Part shown: positions 20,961-31,600 of the stretch, in pieces
Layout: every line of letters begins with the position of its first letter
How positions within the stretch are numbered: position 1 is the stretch's first letter
Assembly: GCA_039000515.1 (NCBI GenBank)
Contig: JBCFYV010009882.1
Coordinates: 59,569,277-59,633,276 of the forward strand
Direction of reading: 5' to 3'
Source: Timema cristinae
Lineage: Eukaryota; Arthropoda; Insecta; Phasmatodea; Timematidae
DNA: 64,000 bases
Translations under genes and position numbers: made by a program
The notes under the pieces: model-generated
Database searches by the model: none
Told to the model about the DNA's origin: nothing
What the model saw: the letters and a program-made list of their open reading frames with translations, nothing else

Positions 20961-22560
20961 TAAATAAACACTAATAATATAATACAATGTTATCAATGTT
21001 GACCGCAAATATATATATATTTTTTTAAAGGTGCTCCAAGTACAGATTTAACATGGTAGAAGGGTGTTTTATGAATCACATTTTTTTTACTGCCAACATA
21101 AAACAAATTAACTATTTTATCATTATTTTATCGGTTTTCGGACTATAGATCCGTTGAACTGAATTATGAATACATAAAAAATTAGTTTTATTAGTCGTTA
21201 CATTCCGTCCTTCCTGGCATGTGGATTATAGCTGCCTAAAACAATACTAACTAAACTAACCACCCAAATACAAAATTATAGCTTCAAGTAATAGCATTGA
21301 CAGTATTTTTAAAGGGGAATTTCCGGAAAAAAAAGTTCCAAATAAGTCTTGTATTATCTAGTACCTAGAACAAAACTGTCATTATCCATTTGGTTCTTCT
21401 TGAAAATTGTTTTATTTTGTATCATGTTGTGATATTTCTATTTGAGAATAAATATGAAAGTGAGAAAACTCTGTGGTACGATAGTAGGATAATTTAAAAA
21501 TATAATAACACCTGCATAAGAGTAAAATAAAGTTTTATTATAGTTTAGTTTATTTTGTAAATCGTTTCGAACTAGGCGAGGTTGACGCCTTATCCCGCGT
21601 ACTCAACGATGCGGTGTTTTAATAGTCCTACGGATCTTACTGTTCGGTCAAGCTGTATGCAACTCATTAATTTGAGGGATCAGGATGATAAAAGTGGTTT
21701 TAGCTTCTAAGTAAATAATCACTACACGTTGAATATTGAAAAAGCGCATTCAAATTCAAAATTTGTAAACACTTCTTTACTGAATCCAGCCAGGATCCTA
21801 TCAAATCCTTGACCTAAGACCTCAATTTTATATCAGGAAGAACATTAAATATGCATTGAAACTCTAGTTCATAACAATTTAAAATTCACTTTTCTTATTG
21901 TTTTTCTGAAGCCAAATTAGTAAAAGCACGTTTCCATTATTAGATTTTTGTTGATCAAAAAAGGTTGAAATGCATTTGAATGTAAAATAGCCAAAACTCA
22001 CTTAGGTTGACAACCCGAAAAGTTGATAAATTAATGTTAAACCATTTGAAAATTGGTTATTCAGTATCCTCTAGATACGTGACACCCATCTTTACTTTTA
22101 TCGCATTACAGCCAACGAGAAGTATAAACTAGGAAATTGAATACTTTGGGACTCTATACATATAGCTCAGTGTCATATTACACCCCCGTAACTAAATATA
22201 TCAATGTTTTCCGGAACTTTAGTTCTGTTTATACTAGTTATACTTGCTATTACATCTCTTTTTCAAATTACATTATATATTTTTTAAGAAATTCTTTAAA
22301 TTTATTTTCAGTTATTCACAAAGGATTTATGTATACTGTACATTATCACATCTTCTGTTGCTAAATATCTCAGAAATGTTGAGAGCCATTTATTGATATC
22401 ATCTTGTGATACAAGAACTTACACCAGAAAAATATAGTTTTTTTACATTTTGTCTTGATAATTTATTAAATCCTTATAGGTTCTTCGCATAAATTATTAT
22501 AAAGCATTCAGACAAAAGCTCCAACACCTTCATCTGACGCATTTTCTTGATTATTAAAAA
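20961..22560. other. unassigned AT-rich DNA
   Basis: No recognised gene. A short stretch near 21577-21610 (aggcgaggttgacgcctta) may be a diverged SINE-2 head on the minus strand (compare 11790-11810). Confidence 0.45.
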
Positions 22561-22856
22561 GGTGACATGGTGGTCTAGGGGTAAGATGTCAGACTTCTGT
22601 GCTTGGGGTCCGGGGTTCAAACCTCAGTCCTGGCACATATTTATTAGATTGCCAAATCCTTCCTTTCCCTCTGACAGAAGTGTATTAACCACATCTTGTG
22701 AATGTGGGAAATTCCAGGCCTACACCGTGGTTTGGATCCCACGTTAAACTGGAGGTCCTTCATTTCATCTCACAATCACCCTACCATTACACATTAGCGT
22801 AAGTGCGTACAACCCGAACGGGTAGTAAGACGCGGTGCTAATAATAATAATAATAT
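22561..22856 (+). mobile_element. SINE-1 copy B, full length
   Basis: The head starts ggtgacatggtggtctaggg, followed by gtaagatgtcagacttctgt and the B-box ggggttcaaacctc (22613-22626). The body follows, then the 3' end acccgaacgggtagtaagac, gcggtgc and (TAA)n tail (22839-22855). Immediately downstream, 22857-22896 resembles a degraded inverted SINE 3' end. Confidence 0.9.
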
Positions 22857-23173
22857 TACTCATCTGGGCTATTCGCATATTTACACTTACGAGGAATTTA
22901 TAAGAATTGTACCCACTATTTAATGGAGTGAGTAAGAAAAATCCATACACCAAAGGGGATTTTACTTCTTTTTTCAGCAAACTATACTAGACAAGCATAA
23001 GAGTTGTAATTTGTCTCACCTTCCCGCCAAATGTTGGGGCTTGATTGCACAAAATATCGTGATTATTACCGGGAAAAAGCGTTGTCACTCTCGCTTGTTT
23101 TTTCGTGGTTAATCTCCCTTAAAAAAATAGTGCAAATTTGCCAACTGTGATTCTTTCATTTTTTATGAATTCA

Positions 23174-23392
23174 GCAGCTCATCTTACTAACCGTTTGGTT
23201 ATACACCTACCAATGTGTTAGGGATTAGGAAGGTTTATTTAGAGGAAGTGCACCCACATTTGTGTGGAGGGAGAGTGAGTAGCCATTTAATAAAAACCAT
23301 CCTCAGTGCTTTTGACCGGGATTGAGCTCCAATCTCCCCGTCTTCGGCAGTCTTGCCTATTGCGAGAGCAGCACCTTAGAAACTTTGATGGT
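23174..23392 (-). mobile_element. SINE-2 copy (c)
   Basis: Complement of the family: cttactaaccgtttggttat, ggaagtgcacccacatttgt, gaccgggattgagctccaat (B-box complement), ctccccgtcttcggcagtct, then head. Shares each block with copies at 14071, 39261 and 58690. Confidence 0.85.
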
Positions 23393-23495
23393 TGATGCTA
23401 CTGTTAGCTCCTCTTTCCTACATCAAAACATTAGCAAAGTTATACGGTTTGGTTTTGTGTTCATATTAATTCTTGAAAAACTTAAGTTAATTAAT

Positions 23496-23819
23496 CATTA
23501 TTAATATTATTATTATTATTGTTATTATTATTATTGTTAGCACCGCGTCTTACTACCCGTTCGGGTTACACGCACTTACGCTAATGTGTAATGGTAGGGT
23601 GATTGTGAGATGAAATGGAGGACCTACAGTTTAACTTGGGATCCGAACCACGGTGGATGCCTGGCATCCCACACATTCACAAGATGTCTTGTCAGAGGTG
23701 AAGGAAGGGTTTGGTAATCAGATAAATCTGTGCCGGGACCAAGGATTGAACCCCGGCTGCCAGCACAGAAGTCCGACACCTTACCCCTAGAGAGCCAGGT
23801 CATCTACCATTATTAATAT
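23496..23819 (-). mobile_element. SINE-1 copy C with 12-bp target duplication
   Basis: Minus-strand element with head complement ending near 23807, 3' end at 23540 and tail (AAT)n 23508-23538. Flanked by cattattaatat at 23496-23507 and 23808-23819. Low-complexity flanks make the duplication less decisive than in copy A. Confidence 0.88.
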
Positions 23820-23911
23820 ATTTATTCAAAGTCCCATTTAAAATAAAAATCTTTTCATTAAGTTAATGTGTGTTTTACTATTTTTTATAACTGACTAGCT
23901 GAGAGACAATA

Positions 23912-24157
23912 TACTTACGTTAGTGTGTAATGGTAGGGTGACTGTGAGATGAAATAGAGAACCTACAGTTTAACGTGGAATCCGTACCACGTCGGAGGCC
24001 TGGCTTTCCACAAATCCACTAGTTGTGATTAATACATGTCTTGTCAACGGTGAAGAAAGGGTTTGGCAATCAGATAAATCTGTGCTGGGACTGAGGATTG
24101 AACCCCAGACCCTCAGCATAGAAGTCTGATACCTTACCGCTAGACCGCCAGGTCACT
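23912..24157 (-). mobile_element. SINE-1 copy D, 3'-truncated
   Basis: Covers head and body (gtgtgtaatggtagggtgac to tagaccgccaggtcact) but lacks the conserved hairpin end and tail. It lies 100 bp from copy C in the same orientation. It carries a 14-bp insertion (about 24022-24035) relative to the others. Confidence 0.85.
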
Positions 24158-24727
24158 ACTAAGGGCTAAAAATCCGTATCATAACAACTTTCGGAGGGGA
24201 AGTAAAGCCGTCAGTTTCATTTATATTGAGGCATGTAAAATAACCCTGGAAGGTACGTGACAATACCTTTTCCGGCAAAATTGGTAGACTAATTCGCTTT
24301 CGATCGTAAAAATTATCGTGTTCTGATATAATTAGTTGGTTCAGAAAGTGCACGTTAAATACTTTAAATAAATAATAAATAAATATAATTTAAGATGGTC
24401 ATACACGTTCTAGAGCGATAATATGGAACCAATAAATCTGGATCGTTTGAGCTAGATCACAAAGAAACTCTATCTATCTTGTTTGTGGAGGGTTGAGTTA
24501 AGTTTTGGCCTGACATGAGACCAGCTTCGATAGCTTGGCTCCAAGGACAATTCGGAAGATCAGACCCGCTAACAATATAGATATCGGCAGACTCATGTCT
24601 TAGAAACCATGTGTTTCATAAAATTGTAATGGAGAGAATTGTTTATATACTTATTTAATTTAATTAGGTCAAGATCATGGTTACATCTTAAATATAACAT
24701 ATATTACTATGCGGTTTGACTTTCCAA
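24158..24727. other. unassigned DNA
   Basis: Nothing recognised. Confidence 0.5.
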
Positions 24728-24767
24728 TCAAACACAAACACAAACACACACATATATCTATATCTAT

Positions 24768-24810
<43 letters not shown>

Positions 24811-24818
24811 AAAGCACG

Positions 24819-24868
<50 letters not shown>
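24728..24868. repeat. CA and TA microsatellites
   Basis: ACACAA-type units, a CA tract (24768-24794), then two TA tracts (24793-24810 and 24821-24868). The spacer gcacgaggtata occurs at both TA tract boundaries (24814 and 24869). Confidence 0.92.
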
Positions 24869-24870
<2 letters not shown>

Positions 24871-24872
<2 letters not shown>

Positions 24873-25433
24873 GAGGTATATAATTTTACATTTTACAAAT
24901 ATTAAAAATAAGCACAAATAAAAAGTATATGTGTAAGTATATTTACCACAGCCAACTGATAGATTACTACTTATAGAGAAAATCAATACCCCTCCCTTTA
25001 TTACCGATCTATAGCTCATTGGTTGAAGTGTTTAGCACCATTTACTTGTTTCGGTTCCTTTACAAATGGCTAAAAAGTGTAACAAAATAATGAATTGGTT
25101 GAACAATCTACACCCACTGCACATAACCAACCATATTAATATGGTAAGTATTGCCCTTTAATTGGCGTTGGCAGTTACATGTACCGGGTATGATATTTTG
25201 ATTTGTAGACACTTTTGATTGTTCAATTTGGTTGAGTGGGCTCCAGCCTTACAATAAAAAAACTTTTATGTTTTGTCCATTTTCATTTCTAACAGGTATA
25301 ATATTAAATTTTAATGAATAATTATTATACTCAGACATTATTATAAAACGGAACTAAGCTACTTCTAAGCTTCATAAGTAGCCAAGTAACGAAAAATTGT
25401 TTTAATATGATTGTTTAATTTAAATTAAATTAG
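24871..25433. other. unassigned DNA
   Basis: Nothing recognised. Confidence 0.5.
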
Positions 25434-25756
25434 CACCCGCTTTGGTGGCCACATGGTCTAGAGTATCATTATCACAAAGTAGTATACTGCCGAAGATGTA
25501 GAGATAGTGGTTTGAACCCAGTCGGGTGTAGCCTACTGAGAATGAATTTCCCCTAAATGCTTTCTCACTCTCTCCACGCAAATTCGGGTACACTTTCTCT
25601 AAATTCAACTTTCCTAAACCATGACACGAGTGTAATTAGTACATAGGCATCCAACCTGAAGGAGTAGAATGATGTGGTGCTAAAAAAAATCCTCAACCCT
25701 TACCCATCAGCGTAATTGGTACATAGGCATATAACCCAAACGGGTGGTAATACGCA

Positions 25757-25760
<4 letters not shown>
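25434..25760 (+). mobile_element. SINE-2 copy (d) with duplicated 3' end
   Basis: Head ggtggccacatggtctagag, B-box-like ggtttgaacccagtcgggtg (25509-25528), body ctctccacgcaaattcgggt, and 3' end reaching atgtggtgct at 25681. A second copy of only the last 60-70 bp follows (cgtaattggtacataggcat at 25711, ending cgcagtgc), then a TA tract. Confidence 0.85.

Positions 25761-25806
<46 letters not shown>
25759..25806. repeat. TA/CA microsatellite
   Basis: AT dinucleotides then ACAC directly after the duplicated SINE tail. Confidence 0.9.
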
Positions 25807-25807
<1 letters not shown>

Positions 25808-26404
25808 GGATTGTTGGAAACTCAAAGCCCGAACTGCACATATAGTTTGAACCAAAAGTAATACAAAATCCCAATACACTTACATCCGGAAAACTATGCT
25901 AATACCATTAAATTCTATTCAAAGACTAGTGTAGTCCATAAAAAAAAAGGTATTGTTTTTATGTCACCATACACGTAACGACTTCAGACCGTTGCGTTAC
26001 TAGCAATCCCAGTTAAAGACCTTGAATTTCCTAATGATGTCTAAACGGTGATATTATTAGGGGTGTGTGAGGGGTACGTGGTAAAATCTCATGTAACCCT
26101 TACTTACGTACCACTTGTATTTTTCTGGGGATTTTAGCCCTGTTTGTGGGCTATGTTTCAAAAGCCTGTTTGATATTGGGTTAGGGCTTAGACCCCTTCC
26201 AATTTTAGAGGTCCTTACCCCTATTGGTTGGGGGAAGGGTTAGTCCACGGTTATAAACACTGTAAAAAAGGGAGTGAATTTCATGTCAAATTCTCATGTT
26301 TGTGTTTAGTGTTTTGTGGCTGGTTCGACATACGTTTACCACATTGTGTCAGGACTTAGCCCTCTCAGTGGTCCAAAGTGTCTCTCATGTTGTGACCTCT
26401 CACC
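25807..26404. other. unassigned DNA
   Basis: No gene recognised. GGGTTAGGG-like strings at 26178-26186 are isolated, not a telomeric array. Confidence 0.45.
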
Positions 26405-26740
26405 AAAACCGGCCCATGTTGTAGTGGTCAGTGCACCTTGCTACGAGCCTTGGGTCTCGTGATTGATTCCCGGCTAATATCTTACGTATCTTTCCCAAAA
26501 GAGGATCTACCCTTAAGGTCACTAGGGTTAGGTTAATTAGGCTTAAATTAGGTTTAAGTGTTTCCAATGGTTCCACACTCTCATACGCACTATCACCATT
26601 ATCTCATCGGGACATGGAAATTGCCTCTACAGATTAGTAAATTCGGACGTCCCATGGGCAAAGGTACAGAATATTAGTACTGGCTAATCTTTCCACCACT
26701 GGACTACAAATGATGTAGCTCAGACGCGCCATATTAATAT
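26405..26740 (+). mobile_element. SINE-3 copy (a)
   Basis: Head with A-box-like tgttgtagtggtcagtgcac, then B-box-like gtgattgattcccggc (26459-26474). A body with ggttaggttaattaggctta, ccacactctcatacgcacta and tggctaatctttccacc follows. A second copy with the same block order is at 45241. Confidence 0.85.
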
Positions 26741-27099
26741 ACCTCTCAAGAAAACTGGTCCCCTAGATTTGAAATTTGTTAGTAGCGGGTCACTAGAGGA
26801 TTATTCAATCTTGCTCGTAAACTCACAAATACCTATCTTTGAAAGGGCTAATCTGCAAAACTAGACATCACACTAGCGACTTGACTTTCGAGAGGGTTAA
26901 ACACGCCAGAAAAATATGGTGCGAGATGGACTTGTATATAAACACCCCGCAACGAAAATACATTTGTATCAGGAAGAGATTTTTCATAAAAACCCTTGCA
27001 GTTTGATATCCCAATCATGCTACTTTTGGACTTCTAATCAAAATTAACATTAAGTTTTCGTAGTTAAATAAAAGTTCGTAAATACAAAAATTAATACAT

Positions 27100-27420
27100 A
27101 TAAAAAGTAGCCTTTTCAAATAAGTTTGTTTAAAAACAACTAATAAGTGAGTCAAAGTAACATATGTATTTCAAAGTGAATAAGACAATTTTTTGCTTTA
27201 AGTCCATTATTAATTGTTTCGAGGTATTTGATAAATATTTCAAGAAAACTAAAATAATATATGCATCGCAAAGTGAATAAAACTCTTTATAATAGTCTAA
27301 AATCCATTGTTTAATATTTATTAAAAAAATGTTTCAAAGAATTAGCGTTTCAGGTAAATATCGAATAATTTATTCAGAGTGATTTATAATAATGTTTCTA
27401 AATGAATAATAATAGTTTCA
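27100..27420. repeat. degenerate tandem repeat, period about 97 bp
   Basis: tttcaaagtgaataagacaa with tccattattaattgtttc at 27169-27221 recurs as atcgcaaagtgaataaaact with tccattgtttaatat at 27266-27320. A weaker third unit follows. Confidence 0.55.
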
Positions 27421-27830
27421 AAATCTTGCGCCTATTACAGCGCTCACACGTCTCGTACCACCACCGCACATCACTTTGGATGCCTGCTCAATAAAAAATG
27501 TTCCCGTAATCGTTTATATGTTTAGGTAACTTCTAGATGCGCATGAGATTTAGACTGATCCGTGGCACGGTCCATAATGTAAAGCATTCTTTAATCACTT
27601 AATAGAGGCTTCATAAGTATCCACAAGAAGTAAAAGTTCCTGGGAAACCCTGCCTGTTCTGTCTGTTGAGTTTTGGCGGAGTAGATTAATGCTTGGCCTG
27701 CATACACCGTCCATTGTTGTTCTAACTTGAGGGCAAAGTATTGTGTCTCTCCTGCTTGCAGTCCTTGGTATTCGTGGGTTTCTCTGTCTTAGCTTAACAA
27801 TTTTGGCAAATCATTCTTAGCTAAATTTGA

Positions 27831-28173
27831 GCCTCGCCGTTCTTACGGGCGTCATGCCAACCCCTCTACATTTCCATGTTGCACGCCTGCCCGGTGAACT
27901 ACTTTTATATCAAACTCAACCAACTGCTCCAGCCACCTTGCCAATTGTCTACTTGGTTCTTGAAAACTCTTTAACCAACGAAGAAAATTGCAATCTGTCC
28001 ACGCCGTAAAACGCACTCCACTGAGATGCGCACGGAAATATACTCCCGGTCGCACAGTAACTTCACTCTTGCTTTGTTAGGGTCCAACTAAAGTACGTGA
28101 CTACGCTCTAAGCCCTTTTGAAACTGGCTTAGGACTCCCTTAATCCCAGCAGAACTGGCATCGGTATCCACGA
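27831..28173 (-). pseudogene. gypsy RNase H remnant
   Basis: Starts with VDTDASSAGIKGVLSQFQKG (28174-28115), the first RNase H strand with its catalytic Asp. After a frameshift it continues through 28055-27852 with TDCNFLRWLKSFQEP, LARWLEQLVEFDIKVVHRAG and HGNVEGLA. This is the standard end of the gypsy RNase H domain. The middle of the domain is poorly preserved. The role is degradation of the RNA strand during reverse transcription. Confidence 0.88.
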
Positions 28174-28600
28174 TAAAAAAAAAGTAATGTTTTATTGAAT
28201 ACGACCGAATAGGTGCTATTGTGAACTGAAATTTTGCTGTTCTTTACAAACACCAAAAGAGAAAACATTAATTCCAAAAGACCCATCCCTACTCAGAAGG
28301 CAGTCTTGGGGCGATCTTCTAGGGCTAGATCACGCCGCCACTAGACTGACTGCAGATATAGGGATCAAATCGATCCTTGGTAGTAGCTAGCTGGTCACCT
28401 TATTCTAAAATCCACACAGAAACGTAATAAACCATACCTATTGTGGGCTAACACCATCATGGAGTCGCATTGATATGTTGAATGGCTTATTACGCCTGTG
28501 TCCACCATCTTCTTTACCTCCCTCTACACCTCATCTATTTTGTGGATTGATAAACGCCATGGTGTTGCCAAATTAGGAATGCTGTCCCTGTGTAAATTTT
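28174..28600 (-). pseudogene. gypsy reverse transcriptase, N-terminal part only
   Basis: Minus-strand translation contains NLATPWRLSIHKIDEV, then EVKKMVDTGVISHST (about 28475-28520) and LRFCVDFRI (about 28398-28425). Next come DRPKTAF (about 28300-28320) and FSFGVCKEQQNFSSQ in another frame (about 28215-28260). These are the fingers and early palm of Ty3/gypsy RT. The YxDD active-site box and thumb are missing: the sequence jumps to RNase H within about 70 bp, so well over 100 codons are deleted. Stops are also present. Confidence 0.8.
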
Positions 28601-29089
28601 TTATGGTAGCACAGACGCGCGGCCGTTGACCTCCTTGCTCCTGGCCACAGCCACGTGATAATAATGATTTATGCAGGCCTGGGTTTGTTGAAGTTGATAT
28701 TGTGTAAAATGATTTTTGACAATTACAAGTCGAATTTGTCGGCCACTTGTGTCTCGCTTACTCCAGCACTCATTAGAAAAAATGTTTATATACATAACCC
28801 ATACGTGAGTTACTATGTGCTATGTGTCTGGTTCCACTCATAGGTTTCTAAGCAAGACTTCCCCCACAGCCTCTTGCACCAATGAAAGAGATGTTAGAAT
28901 TACATATTTCTCTTGGCACTCTATATTAGATTCGATAACTCGAATTGAAAGAACTAATGTAAGGAGGTCACCTAACATTTGCCCTACCTGTAGCTATAAA
29001 TTTTTAATTAATTATGCCCACATTTGTTTTAAAACAAGTTCTGGGATTATTTCATCTCTGCTTATTACATTGCTTTCAATGTGGTGTAT

Positions 29090-29348
29090 CCGGCATTTTG
29101 TCTTTCGAAAATATCACAACCTAGCAGACACTCTTCACACAAACTTGTCCATACACTAAATTTGTTCCCAGCCCCTTCCTTCCCACTTTTACTGTCAATA
29201 CGCCCATTCCTCTCCCTGGTAGCAGATCCAAGACCGACTGCGAGACAACTATTGATATAGGTTGAAGTTGGCCAGATCTGACTCGCTGGCACACATCTTC
29301 ATGCAGGAAGAAACGAAACGCACCTGTGTTCAGGGGGAAATTTGTCAC
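29090..29348 (-). pseudogene. gypsy aspartic protease remnant
   Basis: An N-terminal stretch, NTGAFRFFLHEDVCQRV, corresponds to the flap-side active-site motif of retropepsins, but the catalytic Asp of D-T/S-G-A is read as Asn here. In the next frame EECLLGCDIFERQNAGYTTL matches the conserved C-terminal ILG-x-D motif. A frame change near 29200 separates the two. The family enzyme cleaves the Gag-Pol polyprotein. This copy is inactive by frameshift and by the altered active-site residue. Confidence 0.6.
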
Positions 29349-30174
29349 AAATACATGTATTATGGCAATAATCCGAGCTACAGGATTGTCGCTTTTCGTT
29401 CCCTCAATGATTTATAACCCCAAGTCAGGATGGACCTTTTATTTGGGGCTTGAAATGGTCATATTTAGTTTTATCTACTGATGAAAGATCGTCTGGTGTG
29501 TAAAACATTCCCGGTGCTAGTGGCTAAAGCCGCAACACTTTTAACAACGAATCCCACGACAGTGGTAAGGAGTTATGGTGTCTTGAATAAGTCTTTAGAC
29601 GGATAGTACTGGAATCCAGCCACGTCTCTTCAGTGTACTGGATCTATGTGAAAGGGGGTTTTCTTCGTCCTCATACCGAACACCTCCCTTATATATGGCT
29701 AACGCTTCTACATTAGAGTTGAGTTGTGCAAGTTCCTCACGGAGATCATTTCCCCTTTTCTCACTAGTTATCCACTCGTTTTGTTTAGTGGGGAATGACC
29801 TTTAAGGAGTCTCCCACACAGCTGCACCTTTGACAGTGTTATGCCCCTTCGTAACCTGTCCGTAACCGGTTCCTATGTTGACCTTGAATAGTTGAAAGTT
29901 TACAAGCTCTTACACGCAGACACTCTATCCCTGACCAATAACACAGCCCTCTATTACAATAAGGGAGAAGAAGGTTCACGCTCACTTTGGTCGCCCCTCC
30001 AGTGAAGGGTGCGTGTGGATCTTATCATCCCTCTTCGACGAGCAAATGCACGTCCGTGAGGAGTACATAGCCAGCTCAAACACAGCTCAAATTATGTATA
30101 GTGCTGTAGCGGTCCCGAGCGCGATTAGATCTAGAAATAAAGTATCACAACTGAATGGACACTGGTCATGTCTT
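29349..30174. other. unassigned DNA upstream of the gypsy pol remnant
   Basis: This is where gag and the 5' LTR should be if the element were complete. I recognise neither. Confidence 0.4.
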
Positions 30175-30485
30175 TACCCCTTAACACTCACTTCCCCTTC
30201 TTCCCACTTCAGCACGCCATTTTAATGTTAAAGTTTTTTTCTTTTCTTCTCCCTCATCACATTTCGAGTTCTGAGGATTTCTTTTCCTTCCCCCTCTCCT
30301 CACAAACTGACTTCAGAGATTACCCCTTCCTTTACCTCACCCTTATCTGCTTTCCGAGTGCCGATGTTTTCCCCTTCTTTCCCGCTCATCGCGCCATCTG
30401 AATGCCGAGTTTTCCAATTCTTCTACCTCACCACGCCATATAAGTGCTGAGGTATCCCCTTCCTTCCTCCTCACCCGCACCACAC
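30175..30485 (+). repeat. pyrimidine-rich minisatellite, period about 44 bp
   Basis: Diverged units contain a (a/c)tcac(c/a)acgccat-like stretch, then gtgccgag(g/t)tttcc and a C/T tract. Examples are catcgcgccatctgaatgcc at 30388 and caccacgccatataagtgct at 30431; earlier units lie near 30211, 30257, 30301 and 30346. The plus strand is almost free of purine runs. Open frames through it (30013-30401) are artefacts of the composition. Confidence 0.65.
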
Positions 30486-31079
30486 CATGCGAAAGACCAG
30501 GTTCATTTACACACTTTCTCTCTCACACTTCTTTCTTATCTTAACTCACTATCAACATTCCTACAGTATCTGTCTAGGAATTATTAGTTACTTATAGCAA
30601 CGCTCAAGAAAATTTCAGAAGAACCTATGCGAGAAAACGAAGTACCAATCAACGGGAAGAAAGACACAAGAGCAGACATCCCCTCAAGCAACACCCAGCA
30701 AGGATATTCAATTCTGGGACTGACTAATTTGCAAGCCGGTTATCTGCTCCATACTACAGACTCCACCGCGTTCACGTATATTTATGTCATTTACTCGATC
30801 ATCCTAGAATAGTGCGAGTAGGTTATCTTCACAGCACAAGTTCTTTGCTACTCAAGGGCTTTGGCACAACTACATCACAATTTGGGAGAACAGTATTATT
30901 TTTGTCACGGTTCCGAGAAAGTGTGTCTGATATTCACTCGCGTTAGTGTTCCGTGTGGTTCCGGCCGTCTTACAAATGGGGTAAGCTTAGGACTTTTTTT
31001 TCTGTACTTATGCAGTCCAACGGTACAGTAGGGCTCATGACGTCATCTTGGCCTTGAGCCCATGACCTACTTTCATTTT
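30486..31079. other. unassigned DNA
   Basis: Nothing recognised; tgacgtcat at 31038 matches a CRE-like site, by chance possible. Confidence 0.4.
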
Positions 31080-31600
31080 CACCAACGTAGGGAGGATAAT
31101 TTTTTTTAGTGAAATGAAAATAATAAATTTTGGGGGATAAATACTTAGCAAGAATAATTTTGCTTCAATTTAAATTGGTATAATTACATAGTGGGGCTAG
31201 CTTTGCTTAAATACAGTTAAGTGTCCAAAAATAAATTAAGATAAATATCTATTTGGGATATCTAACTTTCTAGGATAACCTTCCTTTAAGTGAAGTGAGG
31301 ATACAAAACGTGTTAATTTAAAAAAAAGGGGGGGTAATTATTTGAGCAAATGGGTTACGTATCGAAAAAATTGGTATATAATTAAGCAAAAGAAGGTGCG
31401 TGTTAACTAATTAAGGTGTACAGAGTTAAGAAAAACAAGTACATACGACCAAAAGGTAAACACAACTGTGAAAAAGAGGTGTATGTTCATTTAAAAATAG
31501 GAGTACATAGTCGAGCAAAGGGGCTGCATTTTCCATTAAAAATGGGGGTATATGCGCCAAATGAAATTAGGATAACTGTTCCAAGTGACATGAAAGTAAC
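31080..31600 (+). repeat. very degenerate repeat with G-run core
   Basis: Repeated blocks of an A/T stretch, three to seven G, a ta(t/a)at stretch and gagcaaa. Examples are aaaaggggggg with tatttgagcaaatggg (31325), aaaataggagtacatag with gagcaaagggg (31496) and aaaaatgggggtatatg (31540). Too diverged for a firm unit length. Confidence 0.4.

Larger units (their letters stand above)
27831..29348 (-). mobile_element. Ty3/gypsy LTR-retrotransposon remnant (pol)
   Basis: Minus-strand pieces occur in canonical pol order: aspartic protease (29348-29090), start of RT (28600-28240) and RNase H (28173-27831). No integrase, gag or LTR was recognised. Orientation and order together identify the element class. 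Confidence 0.8.

Noticed and set aside
20355..20963. 202-codon plus-strand open frame
   Set aside because: It crosses a TA microsatellite and then runs antisense through a SINE-4; no domain is visible.
22577..22632. A tRNA gene, based on A- and B-box-like sequences
   Set aside because: No acceptor stem pairing or full cloverleaf; the same sequence is the head of a repeated SINE.
24681..25019. 112-codon minus-strand frame with YIYI repeats
   Set aside because: Created by the TA and CA microsatellites.
26178..26230. Telomere-like ggttaggg strings
   Set aside because: Single occurrences, no tandem array.
30013..30401. Ser/Pro/Phe-rich open frames
   Set aside because: Produced by the pyrimidine-rich minisatellite.
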